From NCBI RefSeq assembly GCF_019679475.1, contig NZ_JAIEZP010000001.1:2852001-2916000 (forward strand): 64,000 nt of DNA, in the 5' to 3' direction. A model generated the notes under the pieces. That model saw only the letters and a program-made list of their open reading frames with translations, was not told the DNA's origin and made no database searches. Shown one piece after another: positions 33,760 to 42,116 of the stretch (position 1 is the stretch's first letter; each line of letters opens with the position of its first letter). The stretch is from Hyphomonas sediminis (GTDB lineage: Bacteria > Pseudomonadota > Alphaproteobacteria > Caulobacterales > Hyphomonadaceae). The position numbers and the translations under genes were made by a program.

Positions 33760-34755
33760 ATGCCCACCGCCGCAATCATAGGCACAGGCGCCCGCGCGGG
33801 CGGACGCCTGCTCTCGTCAGCCGAGATCGATGCGCGCCTTGGCAAGGCAGCCGGCTGGCTGCAAGGCGCGAGCGGCGTAACTTCCCGCCCGGTCGCCGCA
33901 CAAGGCGAATGTCAGGAGAGCCTCGCGCTGGACGCGGCCCGCCGCGCACTGGCAGACGCGGGTACACCCGTAGAAGACATCGACCTGCTCCTGTTTGCTT
34001 CCGCCGTGGGCCGCCAGCCCATCCCGGCGACCGCCGCGCTGCTGAAACGCGAACTCGGCCTCAGCAGCAGCGCCTTCCCCGCTTTCGATGTGAACGCCAC
34101 CTGCCTCAGCGCCGTGGCCGCAATGGACATCGCCGCGCTCTATATCTCCGCTGGCCGCGCCCGGAACGTGCTGATCGTCGCCAGCGAGATCGCCACCCGC
34201 GCCCTGCCCTGGCAGGACGATCCGGCAACCGCCGCCCTCTTTGGCGATGGCGCCGCCGCATTCGTGATGAGCGCGGAAGCGCCACACTCCCTGCGCGTGC
34301 GCGATGTTGCCCTCGAAACCTGGTCGGACGGATATGATTTCTGCGCGCTGCCCGCCGGCGGCACGCGCTATGATTTCCACACCGACCGTGAAGCCTTCGA
34401 GCGCAACGCTTTTTTCCGCATGGATGGCCACGCTCTGTTCAAGCTGACACGCGCCAAGGTGCCCGCCTTCATCACGCGCCTGCTGGATCGCGCGGGCTGG
34501 AAACAAGGCGAGGTCGATCTCGTCATTCCTCATCAGGCGAGCCCGCTTGCGCTGGAACACATGATCCGCAAATGCGGCTTCTCGCGCGATCAGGTCGTCT
34601 CCACCGTCGAGACAACCGGAAACCTTGTCGCCGCCTCCATTCCCATGACGCTGGACACCGCGCGCCGCGAAGGGCGCGTGCGCCCCGGCAGCCGCATCCT
34701 GCTGATCGGCACATCGGCGGGCGTCTCCATCGGCGGGGCAACGCTGGAAGCATGA
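33760..34755 (+). CDS. Beta-ketoacyl-ACP synthase III-like condensing enzyme
   Basis: 331 residues from ATG 33760 (GGAG at 33745); GTG 33748 would add four. Thiolase fold with the complete KAS III triad: Cys in DVNATCLSAVAAM, His in VIPHQASPLALEHM and Asn in VETTGNLVAASIPMTL. It differs from housekeeping FabH (usually in plsX-fabH context) and could prime a fatty chain or join two acyl chains head to head as OleA does. It is the first of five genes linked by ATGA overlaps with an SDR, an MBL hydrolase, an adenylating enzyme and a glycosyltransferase. This points to a special lipid or polyketide-like product. Confidence 0.88.
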   Translation: MPTAAIIGTGARAGGRLLSSAEIDARLGKAAGWLQGASGVTSRPVAAQGECQESLALDAARRALADAGTPVEDIDLLLFASAVGRQPIPATAALLKRELGLSSSAFPAFDVNATCLSAVAAMDIAALYISAGRARNVLIVASEIATRALPWQDDPATAALFGDGAAAFVMSAEAPHSLRVRDVALETWSDGYDFCALPAGGTRYDFHTDREAFERNAFFRMDGHALFKLTRAKVPAFITRLLDRAGWKQGEVDLVIPHQASPLALEHMIRKCGFSRDQVVSTVETTGNLVAASIPMTLDTARREGRVRPGSRILLIGTSAGVSIGGATLEA

Positions 34756-35720
34756 GCGGCGTGATCATCACCGGCGCCACCGGTTTCCTCGGCGGCACAA
34801 TTGCGCGGCAATTGTTGCGGGAGGGCGAGCGCGTCATCGCGCTGGGCCGCGACCTGGCAAAGCTTGCCTTGCTCGCTGAAGCGGGCGCCGACGCTTACGC
34901 GCTGGACCTCGCTGAAGGCGTCTCCCTGCCGGAGATGTCTGCCAGCGGCGTCATCCATTGCGCCGCGCTCTCCTCGCCCTGGGGCCGGCGGGCAGACTTT
35001 GAGCGCGCCAATATCGGCGGCACCCACAATGCGCTGCTTCTGGCGCTGGAGGCAGGCGCGCAGCGGTTTGTCCACATCTCCTCGCCGAGCATCTATTTCC
35101 GCTACGCCGACCAGGAAGGCATTGCCGAGACGATGCCGCTGCCGCCACCGGTCAACGCCTATGCCGCCACCAAGGCGGCCAGCGAGCAGCTCGTCCTCGC
35201 CGCGCCGGAGCTTGACCCGGTCATCCTGCGCCCGCGCGGGCTTTACGGGCCGGGGGATACCGCGCTGCTGCCCCGCCTCCTGCGCGCGGCGGCCAAACGG
35301 CCGCTTCCGCTGATGCGCGGCGGCATTGCCGCAACTGACCTCACCTATATCGACGACGTTGCAAGCGCCGCAATCGCGGCCCTGCGGGCACCAAATCCCG
35401 CCTCGCGCGTATACAATGTGTCGGGCGGCGAGGCCCTCCCGATCCGAATGGTGGCCGAGCGGGCGGGCGCGATGGCGGGTGTCAATGTGCGCTGGCGCGA
35501 GATGCCCTGGCCGCTCGTGCGCACTGCTGCAACGGCGGCAGAAACGGTGTGCCGCGCCCTGCCCGGACACCCCGAACCGATAGTCACGAGCTACAGCGCC
35601 GGCCTTTTCGCCTTCCGCCAGACACTGAATCTTGATCGAATACAGAAGGAACTCCCGTGGCGGCCCCGCATTGGTTTCGATGAGGGCCTTGCGCTCACAT
35701 TCAGAGACCCCAGTAGATGA
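34752..35720 (+). CDS. NAD(P)-dependent extended SDR (epimerase / 3-beta-HSD-like)
   Basis: 322 residues from ATG 34752, overlapping the ketosynthase stop (ATGA). Rossmann motif IITGATGFLGGTIARQLL at the N-terminus, the HCAALSSPWG strand, FVHISSPSIYF, and the catalytic Tyr137-x3-Lys141 in NAYAATKAASE. YNVSGGEALPIRMVAE marks the C-terminal substrate domain. It resembles OleD-like and 3-beta-hydroxysteroid dehydrogenase proteins that reduce a beta-keto group. In this operon the natural role is reduction of the ketosynthase product; this is inferred from order and family. Confidence 0.87.
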   Translation: MSGVIITGATGFLGGTIARQLLREGERVIALGRDLAKLALLAEAGADAYALDLAEGVSLPEMSASGVIHCAALSSPWGRRADFERANIGGTHNALLLALEAGAQRFVHISSPSIYFRYADQEGIAETMPLPPPVNAYAATKAASEQLVLAAPELDPVILRPRGLYGPGDTALLPRLLRAAAKRPLPLMRGGIAATDLTYIDDVASAAIAALRAPNPASRVYNVSGGEALPIRMVAERAGAMAGVNVRWREMPWPLVRTAATAAETVCRALPGHPEPIVTSYSAGLFAFRQTLNLDRIQKELPWRPRIGFDEGLALTFRDPSR

Positions 35721-36493
35721 TCGAGCCTGCCTTCCCCAACAGCGCCTTTGTCTCCGCTCCGGAGCGGCTGGTGCTGCGCGGCGGCCGGTGGCGCGCGCTG
35801 CGCATTCCCGTGCGCTATGGCCGGTTCGACCATCCGGTCTTCGGGCGTTGCCTGATCGACACGGGCTATTCCCCACGCGTGACCGGTGGCAAGCGTAGCT
35901 TCCCGCTCTGGCTCTACTCCAAAGTGCTGAACCCGCAACTGACGGCAGACGCCCTCCCCGCCCGCGCGCCGGAGATCGACACGATCCTCCTCTCACACCT
36001 TCACGCTGATCACGTCAGTGCCCTGAAGGATTACCCGAGCGCCCGCATTTTTGCTGACCGCGCCTCGGTCGCTCACTTCCTTTCCAGCAGCTGGCTGGCG
36101 CGCACGCACAAGGGATGCTTCCGGGAGCTGCTGCCTGATGACCTGGCCGCGCGCCTCACGCCATTTGAGGCGAGCCCCCGAGCACCCGCCCCGCATGGCC
36201 TGGGGGATGGCTTCGACATTTTTGGCGACGGAAGCGTGCTGGCCGTGCCCCTGCCCGGCCACATGCGCGGGCATACCGGCTTTGTGTTCACCGGCGGCGT
36301 CGCGCCCCTGCTTTACGCAGCCGATGCCGACTGGCTGTCTCAGGCTATCCTCGAAGATCGCTCGCCGGGCGCGCCCGCACGCTTCATCCTCGATGACGCG
36401 AGCGCAGCTGCCGAAACATCTGACCGCATCCGGACGTTTGTTTCCCTCGGCGGGCGCCTCGCGCTCTGCCACGATCCGGAGGCCGTACGATGA
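35717..36493 (+). CDS. Metallo-beta-lactamase-fold hydrolase
   Basis: 258 residues, coupled by ATGA to the SDR gene. Metal site: His94, His96, Asp98 and His99 in LLSHLHADHVS, a later His in PLPGHMRGHTG and the bridging Asp in YAADADW. The layout matches the quorum-quenching lactonase/glyoxalase II branch. In this operon it may hydrolyse a lactone, thioester or phosphodiester intermediate, or proofread a stalled acyl carrier. No signal peptide is visible, so it acts in the cytosol. Confidence 0.87.
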   Translation: MIEPAFPNSAFVSAPERLVLRGGRWRALRIPVRYGRFDHPVFGRCLIDTGYSPRVTGGKRSFPLWLYSKVLNPQLTADALPARAPEIDTILLSHLHADHVSALKDYPSARIFADRASVAHFLSSSWLARTHKGCFRELLPDDLAARLTPFEASPRAPAPHGLGDGFDIFGDGSVLAVPLPGHMRGHTGFVFTGGVAPLLYAADADWLSQAILEDRSPGAPARFILDDASAAAETSDRIRTFVSLGGRLALCHDPEAVR

Positions 36494-37755
36494 ACCCAAG
36501 CGCCGCTGCCTTCACGCTCCTCAGCTTCCTCGAAGCGCGCCGCCGGTTGATGATGTACCGCGAGCGCGAAACAATGCTGCGCGCGCAGGAACGCCGCCTC
36601 AACAAATTCCTGCGCACCAAAGCCGCCGACGTGCCCGCCTTTGCGGCTTTCCGCGGCCAGCGCCTGCAGGACTGGCCGGTGATGGACAAGGCCCTGCTGA
36701 TGGGGGACTTCGAAAGCTACAACCGGCTCGGCATCACCGCCTCAAAGGGCTGGGTGCATCTCAATGCCGGCACCGCGCCCAAGGGATACGCCATCGGCGC
36801 CAGCACGGGCACCTCCGGCAATCGTGGGCTGTATGTCGTCTCCGAGCGCGAGCGGTATCGCTGGCTCGGCACGATCCTCTCACGCGCCCTGCCGGACTTT
36901 CTCTCCCGCCGCCACAAGGTGGCGATCGTCCTGCCCGCCGCCAGCCGCCTGTATGACGCAGCAAATGAAAGTGGACGCATCCAGCTGCGCTTCTTTGATC
37001 TTGGCGAAGGCATCGACGCGCAGTTTGCCCCGCTCGCAGACTTCCAGCCGACTGTCATCGTGGCGCCGCCAAAATTCCTGCGCGCGCTTGCCGAAAGCGG
37101 AACGGACATTTCGCCAGAGCGGGTGTTCTCTGGCGCCGAAGTTCTGGATGAGGAAGACCGCCGCCTGATCGAAGCGCGCTTCCGCACCATCGTGCGCGAA
37201 ATCTACATGGCGACCGAAGGCCTCTTCGCCATCGCCTGCGAATTGGGAACGCTGCACCTGCTGGAAGATCAGGTCGCGTTCGAATTCCTGCCGGTCGAAG
37301 GCAACGATAATCTGGTCACGCCGCTGATAACGGACTTCTCCCGCAACACGCAGGTGATGGTCCGCTATCGGATGAATGACGTTCTGGAACTTTCCACCAT
37401 TCACTGCCCCTGCGGCCTGCCGCACAGGCCTGTGAAACAGGTGCATGGCCGCTGCGACGATATTTTCACGCTCCCTAGCTTCGGCAAGCCCGTGCGCATA
37501 ACGCCGGATGTCATCCGTAATGCCGTGGTGCGCGCCGATCAGCGGATCTCCGATTTCCGCGTAACGCAGACTGACCGCAACAGCGTGCTGCTGGAACTGG
37601 CGCCTGCTGAAGCAGACTGCCTTCCCGTTGCCGCCGCGAGCCTGCGCGCCCTGTTCACCGCCTGCGGTGCCCAGCCGGAACTCAGCACGGCGACCGCCGA
37701 TCTCGCGCCGCCTTCGGACCGCAAACTACGCCGCGTCTCTGTCGTCATCCCATGA
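36490..37755 (+). CDS. F390-synthetase-like adenylate-forming enzyme
   Basis: 421 residues, starting in an ATGA overlap. It belongs to the PaaK/coenzyme F390 synthetase branch of adenylating enzymes: the phosphate-binding loop reads GASTGTSGNRGLYVV near residue 103, followed by FSGAEVLDEEDR, REIYMATEGLFAIAC, LVTPLITDFSRNTQVMVRYRMNDV and CPCGLPHRPVKQVHGRCDD. The N-terminus with RRRLMMYRERETMLRAQE is helical. Members activate a carboxylate or nucleotide with ATP. The substrate here is unknown; it may activate an acyl acid or, as OleC does, a beta-hydroxy acid. This subgroup is generally annotated only as F390 synthetase-related. Confidence 0.85.
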   Translation: MNPSAAAFTLLSFLEARRRLMMYRERETMLRAQERRLNKFLRTKAADVPAFAAFRGQRLQDWPVMDKALLMGDFESYNRLGITASKGWVHLNAGTAPKGYAIGASTGTSGNRGLYVVSERERYRWLGTILSRALPDFLSRRHKVAIVLPAASRLYDAANESGRIQLRFFDLGEGIDAQFAPLADFQPTVIVAPPKFLRALAESGTDISPERVFSGAEVLDEEDRRLIEARFRTIVREIYMATEGLFAIACELGTLHLLEDQVAFEFLPVEGNDNLVTPLITDFSRNTQVMVRYRMNDVLELSTIHCPCGLPHRPVKQVHGRCDDIFTLPSFGKPVRITPDVIRNAVVRADQRISDFRVTQTDRNSVLLELAPAEADCLPVAAASLRALFTACGAQPELSTATADLAPPSDRKLRRVSVVIP

Positions 37756-39014
37756 AGGTCTCGATCCAGACACTCGGCAGCCTGGGCGATGTGATGCCCT
37801 ACATCACCACAGCGCAGGCCCTCACGGCAGGCGGCGCGGACGTGACGCTGATGGCGCCGCGCGAATACACGGAAACGATTGCCGCGCATGGCGTCACGCC
37901 CGCCAAGGCGCCCGCCTTTTCACTGAAAGCGTGGAACGCCGAAGCCGAGCGGCGCGGCACGCTGTCCAATCCGATCAGTTTCTTCCGCGACTGGCGCGAG
38001 ATGGTCGTACCTTATGTGGCCGACATCACATCCCACTGCCTTGAAGCGGCGCGCGGCGCGGATATCGTTCTGGGCAACAGCATCTGCGCGCCCGCCCGCA
38101 TTGCTGCCGAAGCCTATGCCATCCCCTATATCCTCAATGCGCAGCAACCCGCGATCAGCCCCACAAACGAACTCCCCTGCGCGATGATGTGGCGCCCCTG
38201 GCACGGTACGGCGTTTAATCGCGCGGGCTATCTCACGGTCGACCTCGCCCAGCGTCTGATGCTGGAGGCGCTGAAGGGTCAGCGCCGCGCGCTGGGCCTG
38301 CGCGCCATTCCCCCGCATGGAACACGCCGCCATCTTGGCCGCCCCTTGCCGCGCGTCACCAGCGTCTCGCCCGCGCTCATAGCCGTGCCTCCGGTGGATT
38401 GGCGCGCCAATGATTTCCTGACGCCTTACCCCTCGCTTGCCATTCCGCCCACAAACGATCTTCCGGGCGACCTTCTGGAGTTCATCCAAAGCGGCCCGGC
38501 GCCCATCCATATTGGCCTCGGTTCCTTTGAAGGCGACGCCGCGCGCGAGCAGATGGCGCGCCTCATGCGCGCTGTGCGCCGCCTCGGCCTGCGCGCCATC
38601 ATTTCAGAAGGCATCGCGCAGAAGCTGGACGCGGACCTGACCAGTGGCCATTTCGTCAGTGGCCCGGTCTCGCATCCCGTGCTGCTACCTCTGTGCGCGG
38701 GCGTGCTTCATCATGGCGGCGCAGGCACGCTCGACACGGCCCTGCGCGCAGGCACGCCGCAACTCATCCTGCCAGACAGGCTGGACCAGTTCTGGCATGC
38801 CGCCCGCCTGCGCCAAATCGGCGTTGCGCCAGCCTATATTGAGGCCCGCGCCACTGAGGACGACATCGCCGCGCGCCTGACACAGCTCGTCTCTGCTGAC
38901 ATGAAAGCCCGTGCCGTAGCGCTCGCGCCTGCCCTGCGCGCCCGCGATGGCGCCGCAGACCTCGCCGCCTTTACACGCGCCGAAACAGAGCGTTTCCAAC
39001 AAAGTGTGAGATAA
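37752..39014 (+). CDS. GT1-type glycosyltransferase
   Basis: 420 residues, overlapping the adenylating enzyme stop (ATGA). GT-B fold with N-terminal acceptor half (SIQTLGSLGDVMPYITTAQAL, typical of sterol/macrolide glycosyltransferases) and donor half containing IHIGLGSFEGDAAREQMARL and the signature PLCAGVLHHGGAGTLDTAL near 315-330, then GTPQLILPDRLDQFWHAARL. Such enzymes put a UDP- or TDP-sugar on a small hydrophobic acceptor. As last gene of the operon it probably glycosylates the acyl product made by the upstream enzymes. Its 3' end overlaps a convergent VTT gene by 44 bases. Confidence 0.9.
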   Translation: MKVSIQTLGSLGDVMPYITTAQALTAGGADVTLMAPREYTETIAAHGVTPAKAPAFSLKAWNAEAERRGTLSNPISFFRDWREMVVPYVADITSHCLEAARGADIVLGNSICAPARIAAEAYAIPYILNAQQPAISPTNELPCAMMWRPWHGTAFNRAGYLTVDLAQRLMLEALKGQRRALGLRAIPPHGTRRHLGRPLPRVTSVSPALIAVPPVDWRANDFLTPYPSLAIPPTNDLPGDLLEFIQSGPAPIHIGLGSFEGDAAREQMARLMRAVRRLGLRAIISEGIAQKLDADLTSGHFVSGPVSHPVLLPLCAGVLHHGGAGTLDTALRAGTPQLILPDRLDQFWHAARLRQIGVAPAYIEARATEDDIAARLTQLVSADMKARAVALAPALRARDGAADLAAFTRAETERFQQSVR

Positions 39015-39567
39015 CCCCCATCAGCACAAAGACAGCCTGACCGCCCGCGAGCAGCGCCCATTTGTGCGCCCTTATGAAGCCTTCCACATCCACGTCGCCC
39101 TGGCTTGCGCCCCAGGCGATGGCCCATCCCAGCGTCACGAACATGCCGACACCCAGCGCCACGCCCAGCGCAGACCCCACAGCAAAGCGCTGCCACGGCA
39201 TGCCCGCGCTGCCGCAAACCGGCGGCATGAACCACGCCACCGGCCCGAGCAGGCGCGATGCCGCCACCGCCTTGATGCCATGCTGGCGCAACAGCCGCCG
39301 CGTCTTGCGCAGCACGGCCCGCCGCCCGCTTTTTGCCAGCACGAACCGGTGAAACCAGGGCCGCATCTGCCGGCCTATCAGATAGCCTGTCTGGTCCGCC
39401 GCATACGCGCCCGCAAACACGGCAATCACCGCCCACACGGCTTTCTCGGTGAACAGCAGCCCGCCTGCCATCAGGAAGAAGGCTTCGCCAAACACGAAGA
39501 AACAGGTTCCCAGCGTGGCGTCGAAAAAGGCGCCGAAGAAAAGCGTGAGGACCAGCGATAATGTCAT
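38971..39567 (-). CDS. DedA/VTT-family membrane protein
   Basis: 198 residues with four or five hydrophobic segments. The VTT core reads YAADQTGYLIGRQMRPWFHRFVLAKSGRRAV, with AASRLLGPVAWFMPPVCGSAGM carrying the family Arg and Gly/Pro, followed by two helices at the C-terminus. DedA/VTT proteins flip phospholipids or carrier lipids and support envelope integrity. It converges with the glycosyltransferase gene and overlaps its last 44 bases; a functional link to that glycolipid-type operon is attractive but unproven. Start ATG 39567; weak repeat copy E lies about 55-90 bases upstream. Confidence 0.82.
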   Translation of the reverse strand: MTLSLVLTLFFGAFFDATLGTCFFVFGEAFFLMAGGLLFTEKAVWAVIAVFAGAYAADQTGYLIGRQMRPWFHRFVLAKSGRRAVLRKTRRLLRQHGIKAVAASRLLGPVAWFMPPVCGSAGMPWQRFAVGSALGVALGVGMFVTLGWAIAWGASQGDVDVEGFIRAHKWALLAGGQAVFVLMGVISHFVGNALFRRV

Positions 39568-39620
39568 GCCTTGCCCGGCCAGATGAACAAAGGCCGCCGT
39601 GAACTCTCACAGCGGCCTTG

Positions 39621-39655
39621 CCTGTTTACAGTCCTTGCCCGGATTTGTCCCGGCC
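39621..39655. repeat. Weak phased repeat, copy E
   Basis: On the minus strand CGGGACAAAT and CCGGGCAAGG are adjacent 10-bp units, followed by ACTGTAAACA and GGCAAGG. It lies between the tex stop and the VTT start, upstream of the latter. Two units match the family well, the others poorly. Confidence 0.4.
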
Positions 39656-39669
39656 TGATGCGCGCCCGC

Positions 39670-42000
39670 TCATTTGAGGCGGGAAAGAATGCTGAACGGG
39701 CTGTCGGAAGGCTTGGATTGCTCCTTCGCAGCGGGCGCAGATTTCCCTGCCGGCGCCTGGCCGCCCCTTGCCCCGCTGCTCGCCGCGCCGCCTGCCGGGC
39801 GCTTTCCGTCCTGCTTCATGCTCAGCGCAATGCGATTGCGCGCAACATCCACATCCATCACTACCACAGAGACAACCTGCCCGGCCTTGACCACATCATG
39901 CGGGTCTTTGACGAATGTGTCGGACATCTCGGAGATGTGCACGAGGCCGTCCTGATGGACGCCCACATCCACAAACGCGCCAAAGGCCGTCACATTGGTC
40001 ACCACGCCTTCCAGCCGCATTCCGGGCTTCAGGTCGGTGACCTTCTCCACGCCCTCCTGGAAGGTTGCCGTCTTGAATTCCGGACGCGGGTCACGGCCCG
40101 GCTTTTCCAGTTCCTTGAGAATGTCGCGAACCGTCGGCACACCGAAGGTTTCGTCGGCATAGTCTTCCGGCTTCAGCTTGGCGATGAATGCCTTGTCGCC
40201 AATAATCGTGTCCACCTTGCGGCCAGCCTGTTTCGCAATCCGCTCCACCACCGGATAGGCTTCCGGGTGTACGGCTGAGGCGTCGAGCGGGTTCTTGCCA
40301 TTCATGATACGGAGGAAGCCGGCGGCCTGCTCAAACGCCTTCGGCCCGAACCGCGCGACCTTCTTCAATTCCGTGCGCGCCTTGAAGGGGCCATTCTGCT
40401 CCCGATAGGCCACGATATTGGCCGCAATCGTCGCATTGAGGCCCGCCACGCGGGAAAGCAGCGCGACAGACGCGGTATTCACATCCACGCCCACCGCGTT
40501 CACGCAGTCTTCCACCACACCGTCCAGCGAGCGGGCAAGGCCGCTCTGGTCCACGTCATGCTGATACTGCCCGACGCCAATTGCCTTGGGTTCGATCTTC
40601 ACAAGTTCCGCCAGCGGGTCCTGCAGGCGCCGCGCAATGGACACTGCCCCGCGCAGGCTCACGTCCAGCTCCGGGAATTCCTTCGCGGCCAGTTCCGACG
40701 CCGAGTAGACCGACGCGCCCGCTTCCGACACCATGATCTTGGTCAGCTTCAGGTCCGGCAATTTGGTGTTCAGGTCGGACACCAGCTTCTCGGTCTCCCG
40801 CCCAGCCGTGCCATTCCCGACACTGACGAGTTCCACCTTGTAGCGCTTGCACAGCGTCGCCAGCGTGGTCAGCGAGCCAACCCAATCCTTCTTCGGTTCA
40901 TGCGGATAGATAGTCGCCGTTTCCAGCAGCTTGCCGGTCGCGTCCACCACGGCCACCTTGCAGCCTGTGCGGATGCCGGGGTCAATCCCCATCACCACCT
41001 TCGGCCCGGCGGGCGCCGCCATCAGCAGGTCATGCATGTTGCGCGAGAACACCTTGATCGCCTCGCGGTCTGCGCCTTCCTTCACGCGGCTGATCACATC
41101 GCGGGAGGAAGATGGCTCCAGCTTGCTTTTCCAGGCCGCTTCTGCCGTTTCCAGCAGCCAGGCGTCGGCCGCGCGGCCCTTCTTGGCAATGCCGAACTCG
41201 CCGCGGATCTCCGCCATCGCCGGATGCTCCCGCCCTGCCGCGACCGGTACGCCCAGCTTCACCTTCAGCACGCCTTCCTTCTGCCCACGGAGGACAGCCA
41301 GCGCGCGGTGGGAAGGCATCGCCGTCACCGGTTCGTCAAAATCGAAATAGTCGGAAAACTTCGCGCCCTCCTGCTCCTTGCCCTTCACGAGGCTGGAGCC
41401 GATCTGGCCTTCCTTCCACATTGTCTCGCGCACCTTGCCGACAAGGCGCGGCGTCTCCGCCATCTTCTCCACGAGAATGTCGCGCGCGCCTTCCAGCGCC
41501 GCGTCAGCATCCTTCACGCCCTTGCCCGACGCGATGAAGGCCTTCGCCTCATCAAAAGGCGACAGCGAGGGATTGGCCAGCAGACGGTCGGCCAGCGGCT
41601 CAAGGCCTGCCTCTCGCGCGATGGTCGCTTTCGTGCGGCGTTTCTGTTTATAGGGCGCGTAGAGGTCTTCCAGCGCCACCTTGGTCATCGCCCACAGGAT
41701 CTCGCGCTCCAGCGCCGGTGTCAGCTTGCCCTGCTCGCGGATCGCGCTCAGCACGGTCTCGCGGCGCTTGGCCAGGTCGGTGAGGTAGTCCAGCCGCTCG
41801 GTCAGTGCGCGCAGCTGCGTATCGTCCAGCCCGCCCGTGCGTTCCTTACGATAGCGCGCGATGAAGGGAACGGTCGCGCCTTCCTCCAGCAATTCCATAA
41901 CGGCCTGAACCTGCCGCTCGGCCACGCCCAGTTCATCGGCAATGATCCGGGCAATCGAAGGAGGGGCAGACTGTGGGGAAGTACGAACCTGTGCGGACAT
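39670..42000 (-). CDS. tex: Tex-family RNA-binding transcription accessory protein
   Basis: 776 residues from ATG 42000. Order as in Tex: helical N-terminal domain (IIADELGVAERQVQAVMELL, FIARYRKERTGGLDD), YqgF-like nuclease-fold domain (MGIDPGIRTGCKVAVVDATGK, NGTAGRETEKLV), double HhH (VNTASVALLSRVAGLNATIA, GPFKARTELKKVARFG) and C-terminal S1 (EGVVTNVTAFGAFVDVGVHQ, GLVHISEMS). A Ser/Pro/Ala/Lys-rich tail of about 60 residues follows. Tex proteins bind nucleic acid and the transcription machinery and affect gene expression under stress. It is monocistronic; the open frame extends 60 bases upstream, but 42000 fits the family N-terminus. Confidence 0.95.
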   Translation of the reverse strand: MSAQVRTSPQSAPPSIARIIADELGVAERQVQAVMELLEEGATVPFIARYRKERTGGLDDTQLRALTERLDYLTDLAKRRETVLSAIREQGKLTPALEREILWAMTKVALEDLYAPYKQKRRTKATIAREAGLEPLADRLLANPSLSPFDEAKAFIASGKGVKDADAALEGARDILVEKMAETPRLVGKVRETMWKEGQIGSSLVKGKEQEGAKFSDYFDFDEPVTAMPSHRALAVLRGQKEGVLKVKLGVPVAAGREHPAMAEIRGEFGIAKKGRAADAWLLETAEAAWKSKLEPSSSRDVISRVKEGADREAIKVFSRNMHDLLMAAPAGPKVVMGIDPGIRTGCKVAVVDATGKLLETATIYPHEPKKDWVGSLTTLATLCKRYKVELVSVGNGTAGRETEKLVSDLNTKLPDLKLTKIMVSEAGASVYSASELAAKEFPELDVSLRGAVSIARRLQDPLAELVKIEPKAIGVGQYQHDVDQSGLARSLDGVVEDCVNAVGVDVNTASVALLSRVAGLNATIAANIVAYREQNGPFKARTELKKVARFGPKAFEQAAGFLRIMNGKNPLDASAVHPEAYPVVERIAKQAGRKVDTIIGDKAFIAKLKPEDYADETFGVPTVRDILKELEKPGRDPRPEFKTATFQEGVEKVTDLKPGMRLEGVVTNVTAFGAFVDVGVHQDGLVHISEMSDTFVKDPHDVVKAGQVVSVVVMDVDVARNRIALSMKQDGKRPAGGAASSGARGGQAPAGKSAPAAKEQSKPSDSPFSILSRLK

Positions 42001-42116
42001 GAACGCGCGCCTTATGCAAACGTTGGAAACCCTTGCCCATTCGAGGGCAAGCTCTCTCAATTCAACAGAACTCGTTTACACCTCGTTTACGCTCGGTGTT
42101 ATCCACAGGCCCGCGC

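Noticed and set aside
42071-42091. CTCGTTTAC direct repeat before the acid phosphatase 3' end as a member of the phased family
   Set aside because: The unit and sequence do not match the CGGGACAAAC family; two short copies are within chance.
42099-42107. TTATCCACA, a perfect DnaA box, as a replication origin signal
   Set aside because: Only isolated copies occur (similar 9-mers near 58083); no cluster, no AT-rich unwinding element and no dnaA/hemE-type origin genes nearby.
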